60,000 bases of DNA, taken from Cryptomeria japonica. Its lineage: Eukaryota; Streptophyta; Pinopsida; Cupressales; Cupressaceae. Under the pieces are notes generated by a model that made no database searches, was not told where the DNA came from, and saw only the letters and a program-made list of their open reading frames with translations. The DNA lies in NCBI RefSeq assembly GCF_030272615.1, contig NC_081412.1, positions 673,767,823 to 673,827,822 on the forward strand. The letters are read 5' to 3'. The translations under genes and the position numbers were made by a program. Each line of letters starts with the position of its first letter. The first letter of the stretch is position 1. Below are positions 45,396-56,399 of this stretch, in pieces.

Positions 45396-46481
45396 ATGGT
45401 TGAGTATTATTGTTTGGTAACTGATTTTGAACCTAAATTTATCTTTGGTGCATTGATTGTTGATTGCTGGTTAAATGCAATGAGAGATGAAATCAGTCAA
45501 ATAGAAAAGAATAAAACCTGGGAACTAGTGCCTAGACCAGATGATAAAAATGTCATAGGGGGAAAATGGATTTTCAGAAATAAACTTGATGAATCTGGTA
45601 AAGTTGTTAGGAATAAGGTAGGCTTTATTTGTAAAGGTTATGCACAACAAGAAGGTGTATATTTTAGTGAAACATTTGCACCTATTTCTCTGCTAGAGTC
45701 AATACGAATATTTCTTGCATATTCTTGCTTTAAAAACTTTAAAATCTATCAAATGGATATTAAAACAACATTCCCAAATGGTTATCTTGATTAGGAGGTG
45801 TATATGGAATAGCCAGAAGGGTTTGTCTCTGCAGATAAACCTGATTATGTATATAGGTTGAAAAAGGCTCTTTATGGCCTTAAACAAGCTCCAAGAGCCT
45901 GGTACTCTAGGTTGGGTGCCCACCTTACAACAAATGGATTCACTAGAGGTGGAGTTCATAGTAACTTATATGTTATGGTTGAAGGTAATGATAAATTAGT
46001 TGTTGAAGTATATGTGGATGATATTATTTTTGGCTACAATAATAATTCCTTGTCCAAAAAGTTTTCAAAACTCACGGAATCTGAATTTGAAATGTCCACA
46101 TTGGGTGAATTAACCTTTTTTCTTGGTCTTCAAGTAATGCAGCTTGAAGATGGCATATTTCTGTCACAAATGAAATACACAAAAGAAATGCTTAAGAAGT
46201 TTAACATGATAGATTGCAAACCAGTTGGTACTCCAATGGAGACTAGCTGCAAATTGACTAAGAATGATGATTCTTCTGAGGTAAATCAATCAGAGTATAG
46301 ATCCATGATAGGTAGTTTACTATATTTGACTGCATCTAGACCTAACTTGATCTATGCAGTATGTTTGGTTTCAATTTTCCAATCTGCCCCTAAACAATCT
46401 CATTTGAATGCTATGACAAGAAACTTCAAGTACATTCAAGGAACTTTCAATTTTGGATTATGGTATCCTCTAGAAAAATGA
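45396..46481 (+). pseudogene. Reverse transcriptase of copia element 3
   Basis: WLNAMRDEISQIEKNKTWEL, then GGKWIFRNKLDESGKVVRNK, then QMDIKTTFPNGYLD followed by TAG. After a second TAG (within MExPEGF) come [17 protein letters not shown], the active site VEVYVDDIIFG near 46003-46033, and FFLGLQVMQLEDGIFLSQ. It ends with GSLLYLTASRPNLIYAVCL. The Ala usually found in KTAFLNG is here TFPNG, one of several substitutions in a decaying copy. Confidence 0.92.
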
Positions 46482-46935
46482 ATTTTCTCTTGTTGGTTTC
46501 ACTTGTGCTGACTAGGCTGGCTATCTAGATGATAGAAAAAGTACCAATGGTGTAGTTTTGTTTCTAGGAGATTGTCTTGTTGCCTGGTACAACAAAAAGC
46601 AAGATTGTGTCACCTTGTCTACTGCTGAATCTGAGAACATAGCTGCTACAACATGTTGTACTCAATTAATTTGGATGTCTCATCAAATTATAGATATGGG
46701 CATTTCTGTTACTAAGCCAATTTCAATTTTCTGTGATAACACTAATACCATCAATCTTTCTAAAATTCCTGTCATGCATTCTCTCACTAAACATGTTTCT
46801 ATCAAATTACATTTTCTATGAGAACAAGTGTTAGCTAATGAGTTTCAACTTCTATATGTACCTTCTTAGGCACAAGTGGCTGATATATTTACTAAAGCAT
46901 TATCTAAAGAAACATTTGAGAGGTTCTGAGAATAG
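46482..46935 (+). pseudogene. RNase H of copia element 3
   Basis: Starts in a region with a phase change (AGWLDDRKST is readable but out of phase) and is clear at 46558-46821: GDCLVAWYNKKQDCVTLSTA, ESENIAATTCCTQ, SIFCDNTNTINLSK, HVSIKLHFL. Then TGA at 46819, TAG near 46867, and ADIFTKALSKETFERF before another stop at 46927. Confidence 0.88.
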
Positions 46936-47300
46936 TTGGGAGTCTTCTCTCCATCTTGTCTTCTCACATCATGAACATGTTGAGGGGGAGAAAAGCTCTC
47001 CACAAGAAGCACCTTGTTGCTTTTCCCTTTATCCTTGAGACAAAAAGGGGGAGAAAGCATAATTGACAGACAATATTGGCATGTGACGAGCTTGAGTGGT
47101 AATTTGACTTCAGTGATTTCTGTGATAGTTTGTATATTTACTGACATGGCATTTGGCATTTGTATTCTAATATTGGCAGTCTGGCATTGGCATTTGGCAT
47201 TCTGTATTCTATGACTTATCTTTTTTTATAGTGGTATTTTGGCATTACAAAGTCAATGATGGCATGATTTTTTGCCATCAAGGACAAATGGGGAGTTTAT
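46936..47300 (+). promoter_or_regulatory. 3' region and polypurine tract of copia element 3
   Basis: G-rich tracts GAGGGGGAGAAAAG (46982) and AAAAAGGGGGAGAAAG (47041-47056) occur, then GGCATTTGGCATT repeats around 47150-47200. ATCAAGGACAAATGGGGAG lies next to the LTR start. The segment 47277-47321 forms an inverted repeat (ATCAAGGACAA against TTGTCCTTGAT with a GGGG/CCCC pair inside) that spans the tract and the LTR start. Confidence 0.65.
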
Positions 47301-49180
47301 TGCCCCTTAGTTGTCCTTGATAACAAAAAGGGTTCCATTGTGACGAGTTGTATATCATTCATACAATTTCATTATGGTGCATGGTTATGAGGCACACTGT
47401 ATAGTGCAAGGTTGACATGGCTTATATTTCACTTAGCACCTAGTGCTTATGGCATTTATTATTTTATATGTTGATTATTAAGTCTTTATTATAAAATACT
47501 TAAGTATTTACTATTAAGCACTAAGAAAATTGCTATCGGCATATGTTCATTTAGCATTTTATGGTGTATGGCATTTTTTACATTAGCTTCTCGGCATGTT
47601 GAAGGTTGTTATTTTAAGTGCTAATCAAGCACTAGCCAACTGTTCATCTGGAAAATCGGTGATATGAAATATGATGACTTGACATTCATTATATTCTTTG
47701 ATCTTACATGACTAATGATTTTTTTTACAGCACTTGACAATGGTCATTAGAATGAAATGTGTCAAGTTTCTATGTTGATTGGGCAGTTTATGATGATGTG
47801 GCAAGTATTCGGTCTATTGACCTTGCGGATTTCAAATCATCTTTAATTATTATTTGGGACTCAACTTATAATAAGTTAGGGCAGATTTTGTGGGATTATA
47901 TCTTCTTTCTGGTTGGGCAATCAGCTATTTTGTATTATTCATGTTTTTCTTAAAGGTAGATCCGTTTGAAACTTGATTCCCTCGAATCTAGAAATCAAAT
48001 GAAAGCATTGAAAAAAATTTTCAATAACATTTTGTTTTAGATATTCTAGCAAAAAAAAAGGATTATCTATTGTTGAAAGATTTATCTTTTTCAAAACAAA
48101 AAACAAGAGGGATCTTGAACAAAAAGAATAATTCTATTATCTTTGTAATTTCTGTTTTACTTGATATCCGGAAAAAAAGGTTATGAGGGGATTAACCAAA
48201 AAGATCTAACTAGAAAGATCTCTTCCTTGGTCGATATTCAGTTTTTTGGTTGTTTTAGTTATTCTTCAAACCCTAATAAGGGTTTGGTAACCCTTTACAA
48301 GGGTTACAATTTGAAGACCTTTGGTTTCAATAGACTGAAAATTTAAAAAGAGACATTTTTTCATGTTTATAGTGAGAAAGTGATTGAATTGGAATGAGGA
48401 ACAGAGCATTTTACTGTTTTTCAAATACAGGGTATAAAGTTTTTGGTTAAATGATATACATTGGAAAAAGATTTGATTTGTTACTCTGATTTAAAATAGA
48501 GTATATGTTGCACTTTCTATTTGTATCACATAGTGATACTGAGAAATATGTCATATTGTGATAACAGTACCTTGTAACTGAAATTATTGCATATCATTAT
48601 TTCAGAAACCTCATTCAAACATTGGCAAGTTTGTAGATTCATAAGCATGATGTAGTTATAAATTTTTCAATGTTTGCAACTTGAGATATTATTGATATAA
48701 TATGAGATATGGGGGTTGGTGCTCCCTGAAGTTTGATACTTCTAAATTCAGTGTACAGAGTTGGTGCTTTTTGAATTAATAAAAGGAAATTCTTTGCCAA
48801 GTGGTTTTTCTACTCGAAGAGGGTTTTCCACTCATGAAATCTATGGTGTTCTATGCTCATCTTTGTCTCTATTTGTTTCATTAGTTTAATGCTCTAATAC
48901 CTTTGTTATTTATATGGTTTACTGGTCACAAATCTTGTCATGTTCATTAATTCTTATTTTGCATTACTTGTGATGTTCAAATTTTGTTTACTTTTGCAAA
49001 AGTCGGTTATGGTCAAGTCTGATTCTCTAAGGGTTGGTATCTCATTGTTGCTCATTGGTTGCAAGTTTTCAAACAAAGTTGTTGTATTCTAATTTGTATA
49101 TTTTCTCAAATTGGGTCAGAATTACAATCACTCTTATTCAACCCCCCCCCCCTCCTCTCAAAACAAATCCACTTCCAACA
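47301..49180 (+). repeat. 3' LTR of copia element 3
   Basis: Inferred from the polypurine tract on the left and, on the right, a typical copia end: a CACTC..CAACCCCCCCCC tract, then CCTCCTCTCAAAAC and a terminal TTCCAACA at 49180. About 1.88 kb. No partner LTR is in the window, so both boundaries are inferred and not paired. The small frames inside (for example 47759-47953) are not credible genes. Confidence 0.7.
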
Positions 49181-49559
49181 AGTTCGTCGTAGGGTCCTAG
49201 GTTGATGGGTGCCTAATCTTTGGAACCCCCAGGATTGCATATAATGTTATACCTCTGGTAATGCTTTTACTTATTTCTTACCTTATATGGTCAACAACTA
49301 GGTTTTCAACAGTTAGACGACATGTCAATTTTACTAAACTACGTCTAGTTATATGGGTTTTAAAAGTTTTTATTTGACTTTCGCTGGTATTTATGATTGG
49401 AGGCATCTATCCAATTTTTTAATACCATCTCCACTAGTTATGTGGGATGACCTTTTTTAAAGCTCTTCCTTGAAAGTTGTTGCATGAGTTTTATGATCTG
49501 GAGGCGTCTATTTTGGATGTATGGAGGGTCTCTTTTAGTTAGTGTTATAAAGGTTGTTT
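49181..49559. other. Spacer right of copia element 3, no gene seen
   Basis: A little under 400 bp without a recognisable domain. It may be original host DNA at the copia insertion site, since the NLR-associated sequence begins shortly after. Confidence 0.45.
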
Positions 49560-50020
49560 GATTATAGGATTTTTAATTATGTAAATTTAAATAAAAATAA
49601 ACAAGTGATAATTTTTTTATCAAGATGAATCTTTATATGGACAAGGGAATCTATGAATGTAAATTACAAGTGTAATGAATATTTTTTGCTTTATATAAAA
49701 TATCATGACTATCCATTATAAGTGTGTTATTTATAAAATAGGGTGTTCATTTAAACAAGCATTATTGTTATGTAGAAAGATACTATTCTTATTGTATAAA
49801 TATTGGGGTGACAATGTCTATGGATTAAAGGACTTCATATTATATGTTCGTCCTATAAAAAATTTAAAAGGTGAGTGCCATAAATACCTTATGTTTTTTC
49901 ATCAAATGTGCAAGGTTCTCAAAAACATTTATGATCATTTAAAGTTGGATATAAGTTATTTAATAAAAATAATGTGTTGCTTTTATAACAATAAATATTT
50001 TTTTTGTGTTTGATTATTGG
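49560..50020 (+). repeat. 3' segment of an NLR-cluster unit, copy 1
   Basis: Diverged homologue of 55960-56390. Shared landmarks: TCAAGATG(A/G)ATCTTTATATG, AAATATCATGACTATCCA, TTCATATTATATG and AAAAGGTGAGTGC, then a tail rich in ACAATAAATA. In the 56 kb copy this sequence lies directly downstream of an LRR pseudogene, so it marks another unit of the same tandem array whose LRR exon is gone. Could be intron or 3' flank. Confidence 0.75.
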
Positions 50021-50519
50021 ATCATTTGTGTTGGATACAAAGGTTAGAGATAACAAGATTTATGGTTGCTAAAAGATGTTTAAATCATTTAGGTTGCAGT
50101 TACATTATATTTTAAATAAGAATATGATATTGTTCTAACAATAAATGATAAGTGTTTTGTTCAACTACTAGGGATTTTATGATTAAGCTTTGGTTGAATC
50201 TTTGAGCATTCAATTTAAGGATATTTCTCACTAGACATACTAATGTGGTGAGCTACATAATGACTAACACATTTAAATCTTAGTTGTAGATAGATAATAG
50301 ATCATTTCACATTTCTAAAAAAATTGAAGTCCTACATAATTGTGAAGACTTGATAGCACATGAAGGTAATAAAAATTGCAATAGCCAACCTAGCTCTAGC
50401 TAAGCAAAGTAAATCCAATGTTTAAACTTCCTAAACTAACCAAGTCATCAATTAGCTATGAGATCTTACTGGTGCATTCTTGATAGAGATTAATCTTTTC
50501 TTGTCAATCCCTCTTGGAG
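50021..50519. other. Spacer between NLR-cluster remnants
   Basis: No recognisable coding sequence. It lies between the 3' segment of one array unit and the LRR remnant of the next. Confidence 0.45.
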
Positions 50520-51345
50520 TTCTCAAGGTTGAATGGTTTTCCATATTTGGAGAAAGTGACATTTGGCGTGTGTCATAAAGTCAAGTGGCCCCAAGTGATT
50601 ATACAGAATGAATGGAACTTTAGAGTAGTGTCACCCAAAGCCTCTTGATGAGATTTCCCACCATTTGACATTGGACTTAAGAAACTATCAAAAATTATAG
50701 TATGGGACCATAATGCACTGAAGGCATCTATAAATATGCCAACTTCTTTAAATCCATGTCTAGATATGGAAGTCCAAATAGAGATGTTTGTTTCATAAAA
50801 AATATGATTTATGTTCAAAAGTTAGAGTCTTATTGCAAACTGAAAAATCTTCAACAATAGAGTTTGAGGAATCTAAAGGAGCTTCCAAGTTTCAAACTTT
50901 TATCAAATTTTATAGTGCACAAACTTAGCTACTATGGTATAAGGGAGTTAAAAGATCTAACATATTGTGTCTTGCTGGAGGATGTTATAAAAAAATTACA
51001 AAGGTTTCCCAACTTCTCATTATTGAAGAAGTTAAACAAACTAATTTTATATAATTGAAAGAGGGTTGAAGATCCTCTAATATTATTGGTTGTCATGAAT
51101 TATAGGTACTCCATCTAATCTATAATGACAATATTAAAGGACTTCCCAAAATAGGAAATTTCCCACGATTAGAGAAAATCAATATGAGTTGCTGTTCTCG
51201 TAAGGAAATCAATATTGACAATTTTGAATTTCGTGTGGACCTTCAACCTAATGGGGATCTTCTATCTTGTCTATGACTCTTCAAAGGTAAAAGGTTCTCG
51301 AACTTAGGTGATGTAGGTACACCAGTGGAATTCAAAGAGTGGTAG
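50520..51345 (+). pseudogene. NLR leucine-rich-repeat pseudogene, copy 1
   Basis: Aligns along its length with 55130-55890. Readable repeats include SLRNLKELPSFKLLSNFIVH, then YYGIRELKDLTYCVLLEDVI and LQRFPNFSLLKKLNKLILYN, the leucine spacing of plant NLR LRRs. Stops and phase changes are frequent, and the N-terminal part (50520-50830) is badly decayed. A GAFxLQPNGD-like end (DLQPNGDLL) matches DLQPNEDL of the other copy. NLR proteins sense pathogens; this fragment has no NB-ARC or TIR domain nearby and cannot work. Confidence 0.8.
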
Positions 51346-52229
51346 TGGCTAAAGGACAAGACCATTCATAGGATAAGCTACTTTCATGGAGGGAAGACTT
51401 AGCGTTCTATCATAGCTTTGTATGAATCAAATGAGAATAGCTAGTTTTTGTAGTTTCTTAAAATGCAGATGCTAAATACAAATGAAATAATGGAAAACAT
51501 AGACAATGTTAGAAATAAATCTCAAATAGAATTTATTTTATTCAACTTACTTCAATGGATTATGTTTTGTAAATTGCCATTTAACGAGTACAAAAGGGAA
51601 TTTTTATTGAGGTTGTAGCCTCTTTTATAATATTAGGGCATGGGAAATCCAAAGAGGAGCATATATTATTTACTTGAGTTTCTAATTTGTTAATTAATAT
51701 TCAACAAAACATGCAATCTATAAATAGGCTAACCAAAACTCCGCATGTGAAGGAACACAGAATGGTAGTGTTGCAATGCATGGAGATCAAATTCATTTGA
51801 ACGGTGGTGAGACTCAAAAATCACCTTCTATCATACTCCCTGTTGATGCTAAGACTCACAATTTGATCTCAAAGCTTTGAAAACTAGATCTTTGCAATTT
51901 GATGTGACCATGTTAGTGCAACATAGCTCAATTTGGTGAAATCCAAACCATTGCAACTCACTAGGAAACACTTTTTGTAGATGTGAGGTACCAATTTACT
52001 CATCTCTCTCCCTCACGAGAGATCATAAGGGTTTATGTTCCTTTCTCTAACATAAGAAAACTCGTGTCACCTTTAAATGTGCTAATAATAGAAAGAAGTC
52101 ATCACCCACTTGAGTGAAACATTCAAACCTTGATTTATCACTACCTCTGTTTACATTCAAACACTTAGACTTGTATAATATTTTTCAAACATACTAGTAA
52201 CTTTTGACTATTTGTTCCAACATGGTTTT
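51346..52229. other. Spacer, no gene seen
   Basis: AT-rich DNA between the LRR remnant and the minus-strand copia gag remnant. No recognisable frame on either strand. Confidence 0.45.
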
Positions 52230-52880
52230 TCTGAGTGATTCTTCAATCCACAAATAGAACAATACTGAAGATCAGGCAATAATTCTCTTCTTTATGTCCT
52301 TCCCCATGACAGTATAAACATTGCATACTTTGAGTTGATTTGCATGAACTTGTAACACCTAGCAACATAAGATCTATTTTTCTTACCATATCCAAGACCT
52401 TCATTCTTTGACCTCATAACTGGTTGAATGGGCTCTTTGATTCCTTTCCCATATTTTTCTATTCATTTTCTTTAATATCCCATTTTTTTGCATGATTTTC
52501 AAACTGATATTCTTTTCAACAACCTTTATTTTGAACATAACAACTTGCACCTACAAAATTTGGAGATTCACGCATATCCTTACCTTCAACTTTACCATCT
52601 TTACCTGAAGAAACTTTAGGTACATCATCAATATCAATTGAAGGATATAAATCACTCATATCACACGAGCTATCACATACTGAAGACTTCAACTTTAGAT
52701 TATCATTCTCTTTTTTCCAAGAAATTTAACCAAATTTCCAAACCTTCATTCTTCTTTATGACTTCATAAAACAAAATTACACATTCCTTTTTTTTCTCCA
52801 TTTTCCTTTCTAACAATCTCTAACACTTTTTGAAGAATATCATTTTCATATATCCTTTCTCAGCTCCTTTATAGTTTCTA
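52230..52880 (-). pseudogene. Decayed copia gag spacer with zinc knuckle
   Basis: On the minus strand one phase reads SSVCDSSCDMSDLYPSIDID, then KVEGKDMRESPNFVGASCYV, then stops and Lys/Glu-rich sequence, reaching a CCHC knuckle CLYCHGEGHKEENYC near 52285-52330. The layout (acidic Ser/Asp-rich spacer, then knuckle) parallels the gag spacer of copia element 3 and points to a SIRE-type copia fragment. No pol follows. Confidence 0.7.
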
Positions 52881-53165
52881 CCAATTCTGAATTCTATTCT
52901 AGATCTTGTAAGTTTAAGCAATACATCTTTCAAAAAATCTTTCTCATACATTGAACCTGAACTTGTTTTTTTTCCATTCCAATTCTGAATTCCATTCTAG
53001 ATCTTGTAAGTTTCAGCAATGCATCTTTCAAAAAATCTTTCTCAAACATTGAACCTGAACTTGTTTTTTTCCATTCCAATTCTGAATTCTATTCTAGATC
53101 TTGTAAGTTTAAGCAATGCATCTTTCAAAAAATCTTTCTCATACATTGAACCTCAACTTGTTTTT
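52881..53165 (-). repeat. 97-98 bp tandem repeat within the copia gag remnant
   Basis: AGATCTTGTAAGTTT recurs at 52901, 52999 and 53096, each within CATCTTTCAAAAAATCTTTC and TTGAACCT(G/C)AACTTG landmarks. On the minus strand it encodes a Lys/Leu-rich helix-like segment (KDFLKDALLKLTRSRMEF), but 97/98 is not a multiple of three, so successive copies shift phase. Confidence 0.92.
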
Positions 53166-53317
53166 TTTCTATTCACCTTTTTACCATTTTTTCCCATTGA
53201 AACAAAAACAATTCAAACTCTCCTTGCTTATACTTGGAAATGGGGGCGCAAAGTAGGAAATATTGTTTCGAGCATCTCAACTTGTAGATTGCATTCACGC
53301 TAGGTAGTTTCTTTTAA

Positions 53318-53380
53318 TTTAGTGAATCGGCAATTTCCTAGATACCCGTTTAGTGAATCAGCAATTGCCTAGGTACCCGA
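53318..53380. repeat. 31-bp tandem duplication in a putative 5' UTR
   Basis: TTTAGTGAATC(G/A)GCAATT(T/G)CCTAG(A/G)TACCCG appears twice, at 53318 and 53349, about 150 bp upstream of the candidate first exon. Confidence 0.85.
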
Positions 53381-53527
53381 CTTCAACGACACGGAAGTTT
53401 CCATGGTTAGGTTTTTCTTTTCTCAGCACTTTCCTAGCAAGTTAAGGTGAGCCTGCCTTACCCTTTTTAAGTGGAGAAACCCTCACTTGTTCTCAAGGAA
53501 AAGTTATTTAGTTGGTTTAGCGATAAG

Positions 53528-53597
53528 ATGGCTTCGGGACTCTCCAACAACGCCAGAAGTAGTAGGGAAATGGAAGACAGTAAAGATGTTATCGTAG
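53528..53597 (+). pseudogene. Candidate first exon of an NLR-cluster gene
   Basis: An ATG in good context (AAGATGGCTTC) opens MASGLSNNARSSREMEDSKD and ends after 23 codons plus one base at G|GTACGTAAG, a near-consensus plant splice donor. The less AT-rich leader before it looks like a 5' UTR. The next recognisable exon downstream on the same strand is the LRR fragment at 55.07 kb; an L1 fragment lies between. No TIR, CC or NB-ARC exon is present. Assignment to the NLR is an inference from position only. Confidence 0.4.
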
Positions 53598-53840
53598 GTA
53601 CGTAAGAAGTAGTTTTAATCTAAGATCTTTGTTCATTTTATATGCCCTTTTTTTCAGTACTATCAGAGGAAACCAGATTAAATTTTTCTCAAATTCGATT
53701 AAAGATTAATCTTGTGATAATATGGTGAACGGTTGAGTAGCGGGTAATTGGTCACCATATAACATTAAAAAGATTGATTCTATACTGAAAATTATTGTTG
53801 CCAAACTTTCTCAGATCCAGGTTTTGAGTCGCTAGATATT
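53598..53840. other. Possible intron start, otherwise featureless
   Basis: Follows the candidate splice donor. AT-rich and T-rich as plant introns are, with no other feature. Confidence 0.3.
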
Positions 53841-53990
53841 TATGTCTTTGAGGAAATATATAATAGAATAGAAAGGAATAAATTTTAATTTTGTATTAGA
53901 TAAAATATAATTATATGGCTTTGAGGAAATACATAATAGAATAAATGGAATAAATTTTAATTTTGTACGAGATTAAAAAAGTGGTTTCTA
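53841..53990. repeat. 73-bp tandem duplication
   Basis: CTTTGAGGAAATA(T/C)ATAATAGAATA and the following AATAAATTTTAATTTTGTA occur at 53846 and 53919. It lies at the downstream end of the L1 ORF1 fragment. Confidence 0.85.
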
Positions 53991-54690
53991 TGAGTACTTC
54001 ACTTTCAATATATCCTAATAGGAGTGTGTGAAGTTGGACCCATGCCGGTATGAATTTAATGGCAGATAAGGAAGGGTGGAAGTTGGGTATCCATGGTTGT
54101 ATGAAAAGACCAGCCCCATTCATAAGCCAGGTTTTCCTTTAGAGGGTTTGATCTCTATCTTCCTTGTTATTAAAGAGGACTACAAAAAGACCTAGTTGTT
54201 GCTCGAGGAAGAAGACATTGTAGACCCCTTTCCAATGATATTCAGCCCAATTAAACATCTCAAACTTAGACGGGATATGGTTCCAAAACTTACCGATAAG
54301 GGCTCTGCTTTGTAAATCTTTAACTAGGAATGTAAGAGCTTCATCTTCAAAAGTAATCTTCAATCGTTTTTCATGACCATCTATTTTTGCTAGGTCCAGA
54401 GGCATTTTTGTTTGATCTTTCCCTTTGGGGACCCATATATGACATATAATCTTGCAGTTCTAAGTTTTGGGCTTATCTTGTTGGCATTTATAACATTTCC
54501 TCTTATGAAAGTGATGTTTCTTTCCAAATCATTTCTTCTTATTGTGCCTGTCCATCTAGAACCTTCTCCTTGGTGATTCCTTTTGGATTGAAGGGAGATT
54601 TGGACGGTGTAGGGTTTCTTCAACCCATTTGAAAAGTGGGTTGCAAGCCATTTTATCCCTCCAACGTAGGTCCACCAAAAGCTTCCCTTG
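53960..54690 (-). pseudogene. L1-type LINE ORF1 fragment (DUF4283-like)
   Basis: Three minus-strand frames in different phases read as one domain: FEDEALTFLVKDLQSRALIG, then KFWNHIPSKFEMFNWAEYHW and LGLFVVLFNNKEDRDQTL, then GLFIQPWIPNFHPSLSAIKF and PAWVQLHTLLLGY. The order GKFW, FVVLF-DRD, PW-PNF and WVQLHTLPL is that of the N-terminal DUF4283 domain of plant L1 ORF1. The C-terminal knuckle and ORF2 are absent downstream, so this is a fragment. Confidence 0.8.
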
Positions 54691-55068
54691 GCCCATTTGT
54701 AAAATCTAATGTATCATTTGGCAATGATTTAGGCCAACTTATTTGTAGTGTGTGATGTTTTCTAGGTATTTAAAATTATTTGTTGCAAAAATAAAAATAT
54801 GGATACAACTTATATTTTCAAATCAATTTGCATACTTTCATGTTTAGATTTTTATATTTTAAAATCAAATTGTTTACATAACATATAACTATCATTATGT
54901 AATTTTGTATCCTTTAATATAATTTCAAATTTAACATTATATGATTTTATACCCTCCAATATATTATTTAAAATATATTTTAGTAGGTAACCTTACACCT
55001 CATTTATCATTTTGATGAGAATGCTAGTTTTAAAAATCTTAAATATTATATGAGAAGAACTGTCGTAT
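54691..55068. other. AT-rich spacer
   Basis: No recognisable coding or RNA feature. It may be the intron-like approach to the LRR exon at 55.07 kb. Confidence 0.4.
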
Positions 55069-55895
55069 ATGTTATTGCGATGTCTTGTAATTGAACAGCA
55101 CACAACTATATATACGAAGTCCTTGGTTGCTTGTCTCGGCTACCCGTTGAATGGCTTGCGGTATTTGGAGAAGGTGGAATTTAGTGTGTGTGATAATGTG
55201 AAGGGCGAATTCGACTGTACAGAATGCCTGGAGCTGCAGCGTACTGTCCTCAACAGTTGGTCCCGGTGGGCTTGGTCAACGCCCCTCGTTGGACATAAGA
55301 AAATATCCAAAACTGTTTTGTGGGATCGTGATGCATTGAAGACATGTCGAGATATAGATGCAGTGAAGGAATGTACAGATATAGGTGCCCAGGTAGAGTC
55401 TTTTGTTGCATCAAAAGATGTTTCAGTGCTTAGAAGTTTAGAATATTGTGAAGGACTGAAAAATGTTCAACTATGGAATTTGAGAAATCTAAAGGAGCTT
55501 CTGTTTTAGACTCCTATCAAATTTGATTGTGCTCAAACTTGGGAAATGTGGTATAAGGGAGCCCCCGGATCTAACAGGTTGTCTCTTGTTGAAGGATATT
55601 TGGTTTTCCACACTAGAAAATTTACAAAGCTTTCCCAACTTCTCACCACTGAGGAAATTAAAGAAGTTAAGATTATATAATTGCTGGAGGGTAGATCCTC
55701 CTGAGGTTAGTGGCTGCCAGGAATTACAGGTATTCCATCTAGTCTACAACGACAGTATGAAAGGACTTCCCAATATGGGAGCGTCCCCACAATTAGAGGA
55801 AATCAAACTGAGTTGGCATCCTGAGAATGAGGCCATTTGCCGCACTGCTGAAGATGATCTTCAACCTAATGAGGATCTTAGTGTTATTTTAGTAC
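55069..55895 (+). pseudogene. NLR leucine-rich-repeat pseudogene, copy 2
   Basis: The better preserved of the two LRR copies. Frame 55069-55509 carries YPLNGLRYLEKVEFSVC, CLELQRTVLNS and YCEGLKNVQLWNLRNLKEL. A 2-bp deletion relative to copy 1 near 55507-55520 shifts the phase, and frame 55523 onward continues MIVLKLGKCGIREPPDLTGC, then LENLQSFPNFSPLRKLKKLR, then CQELQVFHLVYND and SPQLEEIKLSWHPENEAIC. The repeat period and the LxxLxLxxC spacing fit plant NLR LRRs. Homology with copy 1 ends at DLQPNEDL. The upstream NB-ARC is missing. Base composition is less AT-rich than the surroundings. Confidence 0.85.
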
Positions 55896-55959
55896 TTGGT
55901 TTATGTATTCAATTTTGGAATGTATACATTGTTGTTGCAAGTACATGTGGTCTTAGGAT

Positions 55960-56390
55960 TTTTAGTCTTGTAAATTTTGTCAAGATGGATCTTTATATGA
56001 ATAAGAAAATCTATGAATGCCATGTAAATAATTATAAATACTTTCTTTGTAAAGTGAAAAGTTTTTTTGTTTTTTTTTGGCTTTATAGAAAATATCATGA
56101 CTATCCAATACAAGTATGTCATTTAGACAATTATAATTGTTATGTGGAAAAATATTATTCTTATGTATATAAGGATAAAGTATCTGCATTTGAGTACTTC
56201 ATATTATATGCTTGTCCTATTATAAATATAAAAGGTGAGTGCAATAAATACTTTGCATTTTTTTTATGAAATGTTAAAGGTTGCCAAACAAATTTATGAC
56301 CATTCAAAGTATAATAGAAGCTATATAATTTGAAATAACAATGTATTGCTTTTATTACAATAAATAGTATTTTTGTGTTCAATTACAAAT
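55960..56390 (+). repeat. 3' segment of an NLR-cluster unit, copy 2
   Basis: Homologue of 49560-50020, here directly downstream of the LRR pseudogene. The long frame running through it from the LRR exon (to 56269) is probably read-through into intron or 3' flank, because it loses Leu-repeat character and turns Tyr/Lys/Cys-rich. AAAAGGTGAGTGC in both copies looks like a splice donor. Confidence 0.75.
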
Positions 56391-56399
56391 TATGAGAAA

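Larger units (their letters stand above)
42460..49180 (+). mobile_element. 5'-truncated Ty1/copia retrotransposon (element 3)
   Basis: Begins inside gag where gypsy 2 abuts. It continues through a second knuckle pair, protease, integrase, RT and RNase H, then a long 3' LTR. The extended gag-protease spacer with a coiled coil and several zinc knuckles suggests a SIRE/Maximus-like lineage. Stops occur in every domain. The 5' LTR and gag N-terminus are not found; if gypsy 2 inserted into this element they should lie on the far side of gypsy 2, but I do not see them at 29-32.6 kb. Confidence 0.88.

Noticed and set aside
55895-56269. Extension of the LRR frame as extra NLR protein
   Set aside because: The homologous 49.56-50.02 kb segment is not open in the corresponding way, and Leu-repeat spacing ends at about 55890. 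Probably intron or 3' flank.
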